Shown: piece after piece, positions 45,565 through 55,441 of the stretch
Position numbering within the stretch: position 1 is the stretch's first letter
How the letters are laid out: the number at the start of each line of letters is the position of its first letter
From: an uncultured Mycobacteriaceae bacterium
GTDB taxonomy: Bacteria > Actinomycetota > Actinomycetes > Mycobacteriales > Mycobacteriaceae
NCBI GenBank assembly: GCA_902826815.1
Contig: CADEGF010000011.1
Location: forward strand, 30,719 to 94,718
Reading direction: 5' to 3'
Length of the DNA stretch: 64,000 bases
Notes under the pieces: generated by a model
Told to the model about the DNA's origin: nothing
Seen by the model: only the letters and a program-made list of their open reading frames with translations
Database searches by the model: none
Position numbers and translations under genes: made by a program

Positions 45565-47145
45565 CTAGACCAGCCAGGCGGCGGCGTTGGGCGGCAGCTT
45601 GCCGTCGACGGGCTCGGCGCTGGCCAACAGCACCGAACCGGGGGGCAGGGCGACGGGCTTATCGCTCGCGTTCAGCGCGCACACCAGGCCGCCGCCGACG
45701 ACGCGGTACACCAGCACGCCATCTGTAGAGTCCAGCCATTCGATCGCGGTGCCGTCGAATTCGCTTCGGCTGCCGCGTAATCGGATCGCCTCGCGATAGA
45801 ACGCCAGCGTCGAGCCCGGATCGGCCAACTGCTTCTCCACCGTCAGCGCCGACCACTCCTTCGGCAGCGGCAGCCACGTGTCGGTATTCGCCGAGAAGCC
45901 GAACGGGGGAGCGTCGCCCTCCCACGGCATCGGCACCCGCGACCCGTCGCGCCCGCGTCGGGTGTGCCCTGAGCGCTCCCACACCGGGTCGCGCAGCGCC
46001 GCATCTGGCAGGTCGACGTTGGCGAGGCCGAGTTCCTCGCCGTTGTAGATGAACACCGCGCCCGGCAGGGCGAGCATCAGAAGTGCCATCGCCCACGCGC
46101 GGGCCAACCCGACATCGCCGCCGCCGTATCGGGTGACATCGCGGTCGACGTCGTGGTTCGACAGCGTCCACGTCGGCGTCGCGTCCTCCAACGCCGCGGC
46201 CTGCAACGAGTTCTCGACAGCGCCGCGGATGTCCGCCGCGTCGAACTTCGCCCGCAGCAGCCGGAAATTGAACCCGAGGTGCAACTCGTCGGCGCGGACG
46301 TAGCGGGAGAACTGCTCGTTGTCGTACACCCACACCTCGCCGATCGCGACGGCCTGCGGATAGTCGTCGAGCACCGTGCGGATGTGGCGGTGGATCTCGT
46401 GCACGCCGTCGTCGTTGAACCGCGGGTCGTCGTCCATGTCGGCCAGCAGCACCTCGGCCTTGATGATCTCCATATCGGGCAGGCCGGCCGGCTTGGCCAT
46501 GCCGTGTGCGACGTCGATGCGGAAGCCGTCGACGCCGCGCTCCAACCAGAACCGCAGCGTCTTCTCGAGATCGTCGTAGACCTCGCGGTTCTCCCAGTTG
46601 AGGTCGGGCTGCTCGGCGTCGAACAGATGCAGATACCACTGCCCGGGGCTGCCGTCGGGTTCGGTGACGCGGGTCCATGCGGGCCCGCCGAAGATCGACA
46701 CCCAGTTGTTGGGCGGATGCAGCCCGTCGGGGCCGGTGCCGTCGCGGAAGATGTAGCGCTCGCGCGCGTCGGTGCCCGGGCCCGACGCCAGCGCGGCCTG
46801 AAACCATGGATGCGCCGAGCTGGTGTGGTTGGGGACCAGGTCCATCGTCACCTTGATGCCCCGCGCGTGGGCGGCCTCGATCAGCCGGTCGAGCGCCGCC
46901 ATCCCGCCGAACAGGGGGTCGACGTCGCGGGGATCGGAGACGTCGTAGCCGTGATCGGCCATCGGCGACACCATCACCGGGTTCAGCCAGATCGCGTCGA
47001 CGCCCAGCGTCTCGAGATAGTCCAGCCGCGAGGCGACGCCGTCGAGGTCGCCGACACCGTCGCCGTTCGCGTCGCTGAACGAGCGCGGATAGACCTGGTA
47101 GAACACCGCATGCGACCACCACGGCCGCGCGTTCGGAGGAGCCAC
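45565..47145 (-). CDS. aglA: Alpha-glucosidase, GH13
   Basis: 526 aa, matching Rv2471 by position and length. Seen: WWSHAVFYQVYPRSFSDANG, DAIWLNPVMVSPMADHGYDV, region I DLVPNHTS, region II GFRIDVAHGM (nucleophile Asp), GEVWVYDN (acid/base Glu) and region IV LSNHDVDR (second Asp). Retaining hydrolase of alpha-1,4/1,6-linked glucosides or trehalose-type sugars; no signal peptide, so cytoplasmic. GTG start 47145. Same strand as glbO, 32 nt downstream of it, so probably co-transcribed. Stop lies at the end of the tandem repeats. Confidence 0.93.
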   Translation of the reverse strand: MAPPNARPWWSHAVFYQVYPRSFSDANGDGVGDLDGVASRLDYLETLGVDAIWLNPVMVSPMADHGYDVSDPRDVDPLFGGMAALDRLIEAAHARGIKVTMDLVPNHTSSAHPWFQAALASGPGTDARERYIFRDGTGPDGLHPPNNWVSIFGGPAWTRVTEPDGSPGQWYLHLFDAEQPDLNWENREVYDDLEKTLRFWLERGVDGFRIDVAHGMAKPAGLPDMEIIKAEVLLADMDDDPRFNDDGVHEIHRHIRTVLDDYPQAVAIGEVWVYDNEQFSRYVRADELHLGFNFRLLRAKFDAADIRGAVENSLQAAALEDATPTWTLSNHDVDRDVTRYGGGDVGLARAWAMALLMLALPGAVFIYNGEELGLANVDLPDAALRDPVWERSGHTRRGRDGSRVPMPWEGDAPPFGFSANTDTWLPLPKEWSALTVEKQLADPGSTLAFYREAIRLRGSRSEFDGTAIEWLDSTDGVLVYRVVGGGLVCALNASDKPVALPPGSVLLASAEPVDGKLPPNAAAWLV

Positions 47146-47177
47146 GCCCGCAACCTACACCGCAACGGTGTCGGCTC

Positions 47178-47582
47178 TCAGAACGGCGAGTTCACCATCG
47201 AGTTGGCGGCCATCTCGAGGTAGGCCAGCAGCTGCTGGCGGTGCTTGTCGTCCAGGGTCTCCGAGTCGATCGACGCCACCGCGGTGTGCATGCACCGCAG
47301 CCAGGCGTCGCGCTCGATGAAGCCGATCTTGAACGGGCTGTGCCGCATCCGCAGCCGCGGGTGGCCGCGCTGGTCGGAGTACGTGCGCGGGCCGCCCCAG
47401 TACTGCTCGAGGAACATCCGCAGCCGCACCTCGGCGGCATCCAGGTCCTCCGGCGGGTAAAGCGGTAGCAGGATCTCGTCCTCCCGGACCAGTTTGTAGA
47501 ACCGCGACACGATCGCATTGAACGTGGCGTGGCCACCCACTTCGTCATAGAACGATCGCTGCGGCTGCGTCACGCCGTCCAT
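47178..47582 (-). CDS. glbO: Group II truncated haemoglobin O
   Basis: 134 aa. Seen: [20 protein letters not shown] containing the B10/CD1 Tyr residues, [20 protein letters not shown], proximal His in MRHSPFKIG, and the G8 Trp in RDAWLRCM that defines group II. It binds O2 tightly at the membrane and is linked to respiration and reactive-species defence in mycobacteria. ATG 47582 is divergent from the HNH gene; the 132-bp gap must carry both promoters. Confidence 0.96.
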   Translation of the reverse strand: MDGVTQPQRSFYDEVGGHATFNAIVSRFYKLVREDEILLPLYPPEDLDAAEVRLRMFLEQYWGGPRTYSDQRGHPRLRMRHSPFKIGFIERDAWLRCMHTAVASIDSETLDDKHRQQLLAYLEMAANSMVNSPF

Positions 47583-47714
47583 TGTCCCAAGCCGCCCGAA
47601 GCTGCGTGTCAGCCGGTGATGTCATGTGAAGTTCATCCGGCTGACCAGGCGACACGACAGAATTTGTTATGCGATAGGGGCCAATCCATGGTGAACTGTC
47701 TCTCCGGAGGACGA

Positions 47715-48371
<657 letters not shown>

Positions 48372-48397
48372 CCGGTTGCCACGATAAGGTTTGCGTT

Positions 48398-48634
48398 GTG
48401 AGCACCGCACTTGCACATTCGCTATTGGGCGGGGTACCCCTGCTGATCCTGTTGGTCTTGATCGCGCTGATTTGGGGCGTCGGCAAGAACCGCAAGGGCC
48501 CGCACCCGGCTACCTACAAGATGTCCGACTCCGAGTGGACCCACGAGCCGATCCTCTGGGCGTCCGATGAGCCCGCGTCCCATGGGCACGACCACCCGTT
48601 GACGATTGGAGGTGGCGCAAGTGGCAAGTGGTGA
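48398..48634 (+). CDS. Small single-TM protein, possible cytochrome oxidase accessory subunit (CtaJ-like)
   Basis: 78 aa. One N-terminal TM helix ([18 protein letters not shown]) and a polar C-terminal tail with several His ([16 protein letters not shown]). From memory, the M. smegmatis genes at this exact place, upstream of pepN, encode two accessory subunits of the bcc-aa3 supercomplex, one of them a small single-helix protein; I have not verified this. GTG 48398 with AAGG 8 nt upstream. It overlaps the next gene by 14 nt. Confidence 0.7.
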   Translation: MSTALAHSLLGGVPLLILLVLIALIWGVGKNRKGPHPATYKMSDSEWTHEPILWASDEPASHGHDHPLTIGGGASGKW

Positions 48635-49094
48635 TATCGCGACGCGTCAATCGACCGAGCTCGACCTGCCCCGCGGCTTCGTCGTCACCACCAGCGGACG
48701 GATCTCCGGCGTCACCGAGCCCGGCGACGTCTCGGTCACCTACCCGTTCCCGGTCAAGGATCTGGTGCGGCTCGACGACGCGCTGAAGTTCGGCTCGCGC
48801 AAGGCCAAGGCCCGCTTCGCGGTGTACGTCGGCGACCTCGGCTCCGACACGGCCGCCACGGCGCGCGACGTGCTGGCGAGCGTGCCCACGCCCAACAACG
48901 CGGTGCTGCTCGCCGTGTCGCCGAACCAGAAGGCGATCGAGGTCGTCTACGGGTCTGACGTGCAGGGCCGCGGTATCGAGGAGTCGGCTCCGCTCGGCGT
49001 GAAGGCCGCCGCGGCGTCCTTCAACTACGGCAACCTGATGGCCGGTCTGATCAGCGCCATCAAGGTGATGAGCGCCGGCGTCTCGCCTGCCTAG
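48621..49094 (+). CDS. DUF5130/Rv2468c-like protein, possible oxidase-associated subunit
   Basis: 157 aa. Seen: [59 protein letters not shown] and a hydrophobic C-terminal [14 protein letters not shown]. The fold resembles TPM/DUF5130 proteins. GTG 48621 has GGAGG 8 nt upstream and lies inside the small membrane-protein gene, so the two are coupled and may act together at cytochrome oxidase (recalled from M. smegmatis, not verified). Converges with pepN with a 4-nt stop overlap. Confidence 0.75.
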   Translation: MASGDIATRQSTELDLPRGFVVTTSGRISGVTEPGDVSVTYPFPVKDLVRLDDALKFGSRKAKARFAVYVGDLGSDTAATARDVLASVPTPNNAVLLAVSPNQKAIEVVYGSDVQGRGIEESAPLGVKAAAASFNYGNLMAGLISAIKVMSAGVSPA

Positions 49095-51673
49095 CTGACG
49101 TCGAAGGCTCGTGCGCGCAGCGCGCGTTCGACGCCTGCGCGGCCTTCGAGCACCAGCCGATGCAGCGACGGCGGCAGGTCGCCGCCAAGGAACCGGTCGG
49201 CGGCCGCGAGCGCGTCGTGGCTGATATCCCACGACGGGTACAGGCCGATGACGACCGTCTGCGCGACCTCGCTTGACCGTCGCTCCCACACGCCCGGGAT
49301 CGCCGCGAAGTACTTCGCGGTGAACGGCTGCAGCAGGGCCTGCTGACCCGGCTGCACGAACCCGTCGATGATCGAGCGCCCGACGATGTTGGGCAGTGTG
49401 TCGTCCTCGATGACCAACTGCCACGCGGTGTTCTTCACCGCTGTCTGCGGGCGGGCGGCCGCCGCACGGGCGGCGTTGCGCTTGCCCGCCGCCGTCGGAT
49501 CCCGGCCGGCTTCCGCGTCGATGAAAGGCGTTGCCTCACCGTCGCCGTCGATATCGCCCGCGGCTGCGAGCGCAGTGACAATGCGCCACCGCAAGTCGGT
49601 GTCGACGACGAGGCCGGGCAATCCGTGACCGGCGGGATCGGTGTCGAGCAGCGCGGCCAGCACGGCCACATGGCGCAGCGCGAGCACCGACGTGCACAGC
49701 GCATTGACGTAGGCGAGCTGGTGGTCTGATCCGGCGTCGGCGCCGCGGGCCAATTCGAGCAGCCGGTCGGCGAACAGCGGCCAGCCGTCCGAGCACGCCC
49801 AGTCCGGATCGGCGTAGGAGCGCAGCGCGGTCTGCGCCTGCATCAGGAGTCGTTGTGCGACACCGACTTCCGTCTCGGCTTGCACCCCGTTGACGACGAG
49901 TGCGACGAAGTCGCGGGCCTTCAGCTCGGCCTCGCGCGTCATCTCCCACGCCGCTGACCACGCCAGCGTGCGGGGGAGCGGTTCGGCGATGTCGGCGATG
50001 CGGGTCAGCACGGTCTCCAGCGACGCCGGGTCGAGCCGCAGCGAGCAGTAGGTCAGGTCGTCGTCGTTGACCAGGATCAGCTTGCCGCGCGGAACACCTT
50101 GCAGCGCAGTCACGTCGGTGAGATCGCCTTCGATGTCGAGTTCTTCGCGGTGCGCCCGCACCAGCTTGCCGGAACCGTCGTCGTCGTAGATGCCGACGGC
50201 GAGCCGGTGCACGCGGGTCTCGCCCGCTCCAGGCTCGGCACCGCTCTGGCTGATGCCGAAGCGGCTGAACCGGCCGTCGGCGTCGACGTCGAAGTCGGCG
50301 CGCAAGGTGTTGAGACCAGTGGTCTTCAGCCACTGCCTGCCCCACTGCGACAGGTCGCGGCCCGACGACTTCTCCAGCGCGCCAAGCAGATCACCGAACG
50401 TGGCGTTGGCGAAGGCATGGTCGCGGAAGTAGTCGCGCAGCCCGGCGAGGAACGCCTCGAGCCCGACGTAGGCGACCAACTGCTTGAGCACGCTGGCGCC
50501 CTTGGCGTAGGTGATGCCGTCGAAGTTGACCTCGACGGCGTGCAGGTCGGGGATGTCGGCGGCGACGGGATGCGTCGACGGCAGCTGGTCCTGCCGGTAG
50601 GCCCACGACTTCTCGGAGTTCGCGAACGTCGTCCACGCCTGTTTGTATTCGGTGGCCTCGCTCTGGCACAGCACCGACGCGAACGTCGCGAACGACTCGT
50701 TGAGCCAGAGATCGTCCCACCATTTCATGGTGACCAGGTCGCCGAACCACATGTGCGCCATCTCGTGCAGCACGGTTTCGGCGCGACGCTCGTATGACGC
50801 CCGGGTAACTTTGCTGCGGAAGACGTAGTCCTCCAAAAACGTTACGGCCCCGGCATTTTCCATCGCGCCCGCATTGAACTCCGGCACGAACAGCTGGTCG
50901 TACTTGCCGAACGCGTACGGCTCGCCGAAGTTGCGGTGGTAGAAGTCGAAGCCCTGCTTGGTCTCGGTGAACAGCCGGTCGGCGTCCATGAACTCGGCCA
51001 GCGACTTGCGGCAGAACAGGCCAAGCGGGATCTCGCCGTGCTCATCGGTGTAGGCGTCGCGCCAGACGGCGTAGGGCCCGGCGATCAGCGCGACGAGGTA
51101 GGTGCTCATCTTCGGTGTGGTCGCAAACGTGATCGTCTTGCGGTCACCGGCCACGTCCGCGGTGGCCGGGGCGCCGTTGGACACCACCTCCCAGTGCGCA
51201 GGTGCGGTGACGGTGATGTCGAAGGTGGCCTTTAGGTCAGGCTGGTCGAAACACGCGAACATCCTTTTGGCGTCGGCGGTTTCGAACTGCGAGTAGAGGT
51301 AGACCTCGTCGTCGACGGGGTCGACGAAGCGGTGCAGACCTTCTCCGGTGTTCGAGTAGAGGCAGGTGGCGTCGACGACGAGCGTGTTGCGCGCCTGCAG
51401 GCCGGGCAGCGCGATGCCAGCCGATTCGTCGTACCCGGAGACGTCGAGGTCGACGCCGTTGAGGGTGGCGCGCGCAATGCTCTCGGCGGCGATGTCGACG
51501 TAGGTGTCGGCACCGGGCAGCGCCTCGAACTCGACCGTCGTCACGGACCGGAACGTCTTCTCGCCGGGCGCACCTGTGCCGTCGGTGAGGTCGAGGTCGA
51601 CGAGGTAGCGGTCGACGGTAACGAGCGCAGCTCGTTCGATGGCCTGGTCGCGAGTCAGATTGGGAAGTACCAC
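49091..51673 (-). CDS. pepN: Aminopeptidase N (M1 zinc metallopeptidase)
   Basis: 860 aa, Rv2467-like. Seen: GAMENAG (residues 269-275, N-terminal amine recognition), zinc motif H303-E-M-A-H307 with WLNESFA supplying the third ligand Glu, then the ERAP1-like helical C-terminal domain. Removes N-terminal residues from peptides in the cytosol; no signal peptide. GTG start at 51673. Preceded on the same strand by a secreted DUF732 gene 42 nt upstream, which may share its promoter. Confidence 0.95.
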   Translation of the reverse strand: MVLPNLTRDQAIERAALVTVDRYLVDLDLTDGTGAPGEKTFRSVTTVEFEALPGADTYVDIAAESIARATLNGVDLDVSGYDESAGIALPGLQARNTLVVDATCLYSNTGEGLHRFVDPVDDEVYLYSQFETADAKRMFACFDQPDLKATFDITVTAPAHWEVVSNGAPATADVAGDRKTITFATTPKMSTYLVALIAGPYAVWRDAYTDEHGEIPLGLFCRKSLAEFMDADRLFTETKQGFDFYHRNFGEPYAFGKYDQLFVPEFNAGAMENAGAVTFLEDYVFRSKVTRASYERRAETVLHEMAHMWFGDLVTMKWWDDLWLNESFATFASVLCQSEATEYKQAWTTFANSEKSWAYRQDQLPSTHPVAADIPDLHAVEVNFDGITYAKGASVLKQLVAYVGLEAFLAGLRDYFRDHAFANATFGDLLGALEKSSGRDLSQWGRQWLKTTGLNTLRADFDVDADGRFSRFGISQSGAEPGAGETRVHRLAVGIYDDDGSGKLVRAHREELDIEGDLTDVTALQGVPRGKLILVNDDDLTYCSLRLDPASLETVLTRIADIAEPLPRTLAWSAAWEMTREAELKARDFVALVVNGVQAETEVGVAQRLLMQAQTALRSYADPDWACSDGWPLFADRLLELARGADAGSDHQLAYVNALCTSVLALRHVAVLAALLDTDPAGHGLPGLVVDTDLRWRIVTALAAAGDIDGDGEATPFIDAEAGRDPTAAGKRNAARAAAARPQTAVKNTAWQLVIEDDTLPNIVGRSIIDGFVQPGQQALLQPFTAKYFAAIPGVWERRSSEVAQTVVIGLYPSWDISHDALAAADRFLGGDLPPSLHRLVLEGRAGVERALRARAFDVS

Positions 51674-51715
51674 ACGTCTAACTTAGTGGTCCCGCTCGCG
51701 GCCGGCCGAGCTCGG

Positions 51716-52135
51716 TTAGCGGGGCAAGCCCCAGCCAGACAGCCCGGGTACGCCGACCAGTCCTGACAGGCCCTGGTTGTCCTGCAGCATGTTGAGGAAG
51801 GTGCCGTTGCCGATCGACCCCATCATCTGCGGGCAGTACATCGAGATCGCGATGCCGGTGAAGAACGACGCGAGGCCGGGATTGATGCCGTTGTCGGCGA
51901 CGGTCGTCGCGACCTGGGCGAAACTCTTGCCCGGTTCGACGAGCATCGGGCAGACGCGTTCGCCGAGCTGTGCGGTGAGATCGGCGTTGTTATCGGCGTA
52001 GGGGATATTGGCGCGGTCCAGTGCGGCCAGGAAGGAGTTGTCGCTGTCGTCGGCGGAGGCAGGCGCGGCAATAGCGATGCCCGCTGCGACGCCAGCAGTG
52101 ATGGCCAGGGCGCTGGCTCGATGTAATCGTTTCAC
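51716..52135 (-). CDS. Secreted DUF732 protein
   Basis: 139 aa. Sec signal peptide (basic KRLHR, hydrophobic ITAGVAAGIAIAAP, cleavage near ASA-DD). Mature part has the DUF732 pattern: DNSFLAALDRANIPYAD, GERVCPMLVEPGKSFAQV and GIAISMYCPQM, the two cysteines probably forming a disulfide. Members are small exported mycobacterial proteins of unknown role. Divergent from the CPWC reductase gene; the 128-bp gap includes a SigH-like promoter for that gene. Confidence 0.88.
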   Translation of the reverse strand: MKRLHRASALAITAGVAAGIAIAAPASADDSDNSFLAALDRANIPYADNNADLTAQLGERVCPMLVEPGKSFAQVATTVADNGINPGLASFFTGIAISMYCPQMMGSIGNGTFLNMLQDNQGLSGLVGVPGLSGWGLPR

Positions 52136-52190
52136 TTGTGTAACAGTGGTAGACCTGGGTCACATTGACACCACGCTTTTATAACTTTTT

Positions 52191-52216
52191 GGAACAGGTG
52201 TGCGCGGCGCGTGGTT
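52191..52216 (+). promoter_or_regulatory. SigH-like promoter of the CPWC reductase gene
   Basis: GGAACA (52191-52196), 17-nt spacer, GTT (52214-52216) fits the mycobacterial SigH consensus (GGAA-C/T-A, N16-20, GTT). It lies about 48 nt before ATG 52264. Rv2466c in M. tuberculosis is a known SigH-regulated, thiol-stress gene, so the match is in the expected place. Confidence 0.65.
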
Positions 52217-52263
52217 GAGGTAACCGAGTTCTGTCCAACGAACACCGATTGAGAGGACGCCCC

Positions 52264-52884
52264 ATGCCCGAGAAGTCCGTCGCCGGATTCTGGTTCGACC
52301 CGCTGTGCCCGTGGTGCTGGATCACGTCGCGATGGATTCTCGAGGTCGAGAAGGTCCGCGATATCGAGGTCAACTTCCACGTGATGAGCCTCGCGGTGCT
52401 CAACGAGGGGCGCGACTTGCCCGAGGAGTACCGCGAAGGTCTCAAGCAGGCGTGGAGGCCGGTCCGGGTGGCGATCGCCGCCGAGCAGAACAAGGGCTCC
52501 GAGGTGCTCGCGCCGCTGTACACCGCGATGGGCACCCGGATCCACAACCAGGGCTATCGAGAGACCGACCCCGATTTCTCCAGAGTCATCAAGGAGTCGC
52601 TGGAGGAGGTCGGGCTGCCTGCCGAGCTGGCGGAGGCGGCCGACAGCGACAAGTACGACGAGGCGTTGCGCAAGAGCCACCACGAGGGCATGGACGCCGT
52701 CGGCGACGACGTCGGCACGCCGACGATCCACGTCAACGGCGTCGCGTTCTTCGGGCCGGTGCTGTCGCGGATCCCGCGCGGCGAGGAGGCGGGCAAGCTG
52801 TGGGATGCGTCGGTGACGTTCGCGTCCTACCCGCACTTCTGGGAGCTCAAGCGCACGCGCACCGAGGCACCCGAGTTCGACTAA
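52264..52884 (+). CDS. Mycothiol-dependent DsbA-family reductase (Rv2466c-type)
   Basis: 206 aa (Rv2466c 207 aa). Thioredoxin fold with helical insertion. Seen: active site C-P-W-C in [32 protein letters not shown], and the cis-Pro segment [18 protein letters not shown]. No signal peptide, so cytoplasmic; the M. tuberculosis homologue uses mycothiol and activates nitrothienopyrimidine prodrugs. GAGAGG 7 nt before ATG 52264 sets the start. A SigH-like promoter precedes it. Confidence 0.92.
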   Translation: MPEKSVAGFWFDPLCPWCWITSRWILEVEKVRDIEVNFHVMSLAVLNEGRDLPEEYREGLKQAWRPVRVAIAAEQNKGSEVLAPLYTAMGTRIHNQGYRETDPDFSRVIKESLEEVGLPAELAEAADSDKYDEALRKSHHEGMDAVGDDVGTPTIHVNGVAFFGPVLSRIPRGEEAGKLWDASVTFASYPHFWELKRTRTEAPEFD

Positions 52885-52990
52885 GTTCGGCTGGGCGGCT
52901 GCCTGCGCCGAAATCTGCGTGTGGGTCGTTGGCGGATGCCATACACAGCCCTGGTGTAGAACTCGGCGTCGGCCTACTCGACGTCGCGCC
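52885..52990. other. Gap downstream of the CPWC reductase gene
   Basis: No gene, hairpin or promoter that I can support. The gap runs into the degenerate minus-strand EspC-like locus, and stop codons in all frames suggest decayed coding sequence. Confidence 0.4.
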
Positions 52991-53113
52991 TCAGACCGTC
53001 AACGCGTCGCGCCACCGCGCGGCACTATCAGACCAATGCTTTGCGGCATTGATCAGATAGTCGCCGGTGAACGCTCGGACTTGCGACAACGTCGGGAGCG
53101 TGCTGGCCGCCAT
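52991..53113 (-). pseudogene. Truncated N-terminus of an EspC-linked alpha/beta-hydrolase-type protein
   Basis: 40 codons starting TLPTLSQVRAFTGDYLINAA, then KHWSDSAARWRDAL and a stop. The spacing of Leu, Trp and Ala (L-x-x-V-x-x-W/F, L-x-x-A-x-x-W, A-x-x-W-x-x-A) is that of the four-helix N-terminus of the large partner usually encoded after DUF2580/EspC genes in mycobacteria. It begins 28 nt after the EspC-like gene. The rest, normally several hundred residues, is missing, so I regard it as a remnant. Confidence 0.5.
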
Positions 53114-53141
53114 CAATCAGACTTCGTACAGAAGGTCTTCG

Positions 53142-53387
53142 TTAAACGCCTCGGTAGGAGCGAACTCGCATCCACACGTTCGACACCGTTTCTCCGGTCG
53201 ACTGCAGAAGATTAGCGATCCGCCGTGCGGCATCGTCGACGTCGTCATTGAGCGCTCGCACCGCCGCGGACGTCGCACCGAAGCCCCCGCTGACAGCGGG
53301 AGCCGCCGACACGAGGGTGCCGCCCAGGCGCTCGCACTCGGTGCCCAGCCACGCCAGGCTCGCCGCTTCAACGCTGATGACCCCCAC
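53142..53387 (-). CDS. EspC-like (DUF2580) type VII secretion-associated protein
   Basis: 81 aa. Seen: ISVEAASLAWLGTECERLGG, AVSGGFGATSAAVRALNDDV and a C-terminal helix with LQSTGETVSNVWMRVRSY, the helix-turn-helix layout of DUF2580 proteins that are co-secreted by ESX systems. GTG 53387 is the only start, since an in-frame TGA lies two codons before it, and there is no good ribosome binding site; the family is usually about 100 aa. Its partner gene is truncated, so the locus may be inactive. Confidence 0.5.
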   Translation of the reverse strand: MGVISVEAASLAWLGTECERLGGTLVSAAPAVSGGFGATSAAVRALNDDVDDAARRIANLLQSTGETVSNVWMRVRSYRGV

Positions 53388-53517
53388 GAATCAACGGTAA
53401 GGCCGCTCAGAAGCCCGTCATGCAGAACTTTCTGCGCGCCGAGATCGACGAACACGCGTGGTCTTCTCGCGCTTCTGCGCCCATATGTTGGTTTGGGCGT
53501 CACGGAGGTCTGCCAGA
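53388..53517. other. Divergent gap before rpiB
   Basis: Contains GGAGG 9 nt before the rpiB ATG. No further gene or recognisable promoter box. Confidence 0.4.
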
Positions 53518-54006
53518 ATGGCCGCCATGCGCGTCTACCTGGGCTCTGACCACGCGGGCTTCGAACTCAAGAACGAGATCATCGAACACCTGAAGAAGAA
53601 CGGGCACGAGCCCATCGACTGCGGCGCCTACGCCTATGACGCCGAGGACGACTACCCGGCGTTCTGCATCGCGACTGCGTTGAAGACCGTCGGCGACGGC
53701 GAGAGCCTCGGCATCGTCATCGGCGGCTCCGGCAACGGCGAGCAGATCGCCGCGAACAAGGTGCCCGGCGTGCGGTGCGCGCTGGCGTGGAGCACCGAGA
53801 CGGCCAAGCTTGCCCGCGAGCACAACAACGCCCAGGTGATGGGTATCGGCGGCCGCATGCACACCGTGCCGGAGGCCCTGGAGATCATCGACGCGTTCCT
53901 GAGTGCGGAATGGTCGAAAGCCGAACGGCACCAACGCCGTATCGACATCTTGAAGAAGTACGAAGAGACGCACATCCCGCCCGCCGTGCCGGGTGCGCCG
54001 GCTTAG
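53518..54006 (+). CDS. rpiB: Ribose-5-phosphate isomerase B
   Basis: 162 aa, same length as Rv2465c. Interconverts ribose-5-phosphate and ribulose-5-phosphate. Seen: MRVYLGSDHAGFELKNEIIE with the conserved DHAG phosphate/active-site segment, GIVIGGSGNGEQIAANKVPG, and EHNNAQVMGIGGRMHT. The Ser in GGSGNG marks the actinobacterial subtype, which uses an Asp/Glu base rather than the E. coli Cys. GGAGG 9 nt before ATG 53518. The nei gene follows after 3 nt. Confidence 0.95.
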   Translation: MAAMRVYLGSDHAGFELKNEIIEHLKKNGHEPIDCGAYAYDAEDDYPAFCIATALKTVGDGESLGIVIGGSGNGEQIAANKVPGVRCALAWSTETAKLAREHNNAQVMGIGGRMHTVPEALEIIDAFLSAEWSKAERHQRRIDILKKYEETHIPPAVPGAPA

Positions 54007-54009
54007 CGG

Positions 54010-54804
54010 ATGCCCGAAGGCCACACACTTCACCGGCTGGCTCGGCTCCATCAGCGCAAGTTCGGGCGCGCGCCCGTCATCGTGTCCAGCCCGCAGGGCC
54101 GCTTCGCCGACGGGGCAGCCGCGGTCAACGGCCGAGTGCTGAAGAAGGCCAGCGCCTGGGGCAAGCACCTGTTCCATCACTACGACGGCGGTCGTGTCGT
54201 GCACGTGCACCTCGGTTTGTACGGCACCTTCAGCGAGTCCGAGGTGCCGATGGCGCTGCCGGTCGGGCAGGTGCGGATGCGGATGGTCGGCACGGATTTC
54301 GGCTCCGACCTACGCGGGCCGACGGTGTGCGAGGTGATCGAGGAACCCGACGTCGACGACGTCATCGCGCGATTAGGCCCCGACCCGCTGCGGCGCGACG
54401 CCGACGGCTCGTTGGCGTGGGCGCGAATCACCAAGTCGCGCAGGCCGATCGGTGCGCTGCTGATGGACCAGACGGTGATCGCGGGGGTCGGCAACGTGTA
54501 TCGCAACGAGCTGCTGTTCCGTCACCGCATCGACCCGTACCGGCCGGGCACGACGATCGATGCCGACGAGTTCGACGCGATGTGGACCGACCTGGTCGAG
54601 CTGATGAAGGTGGGTCTGCGACGCGGCAAGATCATCACCGTGGAGCCCGAGGACGACCACGGCCCGGGTTCGTACCGGCAAGGTCGTCCGCGCACGTACG
54701 TCTACCGGCGGGCGGGGGACCCGTGCCGGGTGTGCGGAACCGAGATCCGCACCGCGGTGCTCGAGGGCCGCAACCTGTTCTGGTGCCCGATCGACCAGGT
54801 GTAG
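54010..54804 (+). CDS. nei: Endonuclease VIII-type DNA glycosylase (Fpg/Nei family)
   Basis: 264 aa, Rv2464c-like (Nei1). Seen: N-terminal PEGHTLHRLAR (catalytic Pro2-Glu3 after Met removal), KKASAWGKHLFHHYDGG with the conserved Lys, HVHLGLYGTF, IAGVGNVYRNELLF (helix-two-turn-helix) and a C-terminal zinc finger CRVCG then FWCPIDQV. Odd: the fourth zinc ligand, normally Cys in CPxC, is Asp262. Removes oxidised pyrimidines and nicks the AP site. Directly downstream of rpiB. Confidence 0.93.
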   Translation: MPEGHTLHRLARLHQRKFGRAPVIVSSPQGRFADGAAAVNGRVLKKASAWGKHLFHHYDGGRVVHVHLGLYGTFSESEVPMALPVGQVRMRMVGTDFGSDLRGPTVCEVIEEPDVDDVIARLGPDPLRRDADGSLAWARITKSRRPIGALLMDQTVIAGVGNVYRNELLFRHRIDPYRPGTTIDADEFDAMWTDLVELMKVGLRRGKIITVEPEDDHGPGSYRQGRPRTYVYRRAGDPCRVCGTEIRTAVLEGRNLFWCPIDQV

Positions 54805-54978
54805 TGCGGCGCTTTTGCTCCAGCGCTCGACATGGGCTGATGGCATAGAGTCCGTGCGTTTGCCGGTACGAGGACGATCGCGGCGCTAGGCTGCCGTGGG
54901 CACGTCCGGTGAGCCGAATGACGACCGAGGCAAGTTCAACCATTTGCCCAACGGCCGCGGCGGATTGGAGCTGAGTCG

Positions 54979-55383
54979 ATGAGGATGACGATCGCGGGCG
55001 CTATGGCGAGCGCCGCTGCAGTGGCTGGATTGTCACTGGCCCCAGCTGCTGTCGCTGACACCCAGATCACCGCGCAACAGCTGTGTGATCGCCAAGCCCC
55101 CGGCACCGTGGTTGTCATATCGCTCGAGCCGGGCGTCGGCCAGTGCATCAGTCCCGGAGACACCCCACTGCCGCAGGTGCTCAACCCCAACCAGAAGTGG
55201 TTGAGACCAGGCCCGGGACTTACGAAGGTCAATCCCAACGATCCGTTGTCCGACTGGATCGTCGCGGATCAACCCCCACCGCCAGCGGCGGACATCGCCT
55301 GCGACCAAATCAACGGCTCGATCGTATGCGGTCCGCAGATCGTCAGGCCCTGCTCCGGGCCCGGCGCGCCGTGCGGCTGGTGA
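54979..55383 (+). CDS. Secreted Cys-containing protein of unknown function
   Basis: 134 aa. Signal peptide MRMTIAGAMASAAAVAGLSL with cleavage near AVA-DT. Mature part about 107 aa with six cysteines (AQQLCDRQ, VGQCISPG, IACDQ, IVCGPQ, RPCSGPG, PCGW), likely disulfide-bonded, and a Pro-rich stretch QPPPPAA. No family recognised. GGAG 8 nt before ATG 54979. The 174-bp gap upstream shows nothing else. Confidence 0.75.
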   Translation: MRMTIAGAMASAAAVAGLSLAPAAVADTQITAQQLCDRQAPGTVVVISLEPGVGQCISPGDTPLPQVLNPNQKWLRPGPGLTKVNPNDPLSDWIVADQPPPPAADIACDQINGSIVCGPQIVRPCSGPGAPCGW

Positions 55384-55441
55384 CGCACCGGTGACGGCTG
55401 CACAGCCAACGCAATTCCACTAACTCAGCGACAATCGGCGC

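Noticed and set aside
45439-45780. 113-codon plus-strand frame over the repeat region and the end of aglA
   Set aside because: Starts in the inverted-repeat loop and runs through tandem repeats into antisense of aglA; repetitive Gly/Glu/Arg translation, no start signal.
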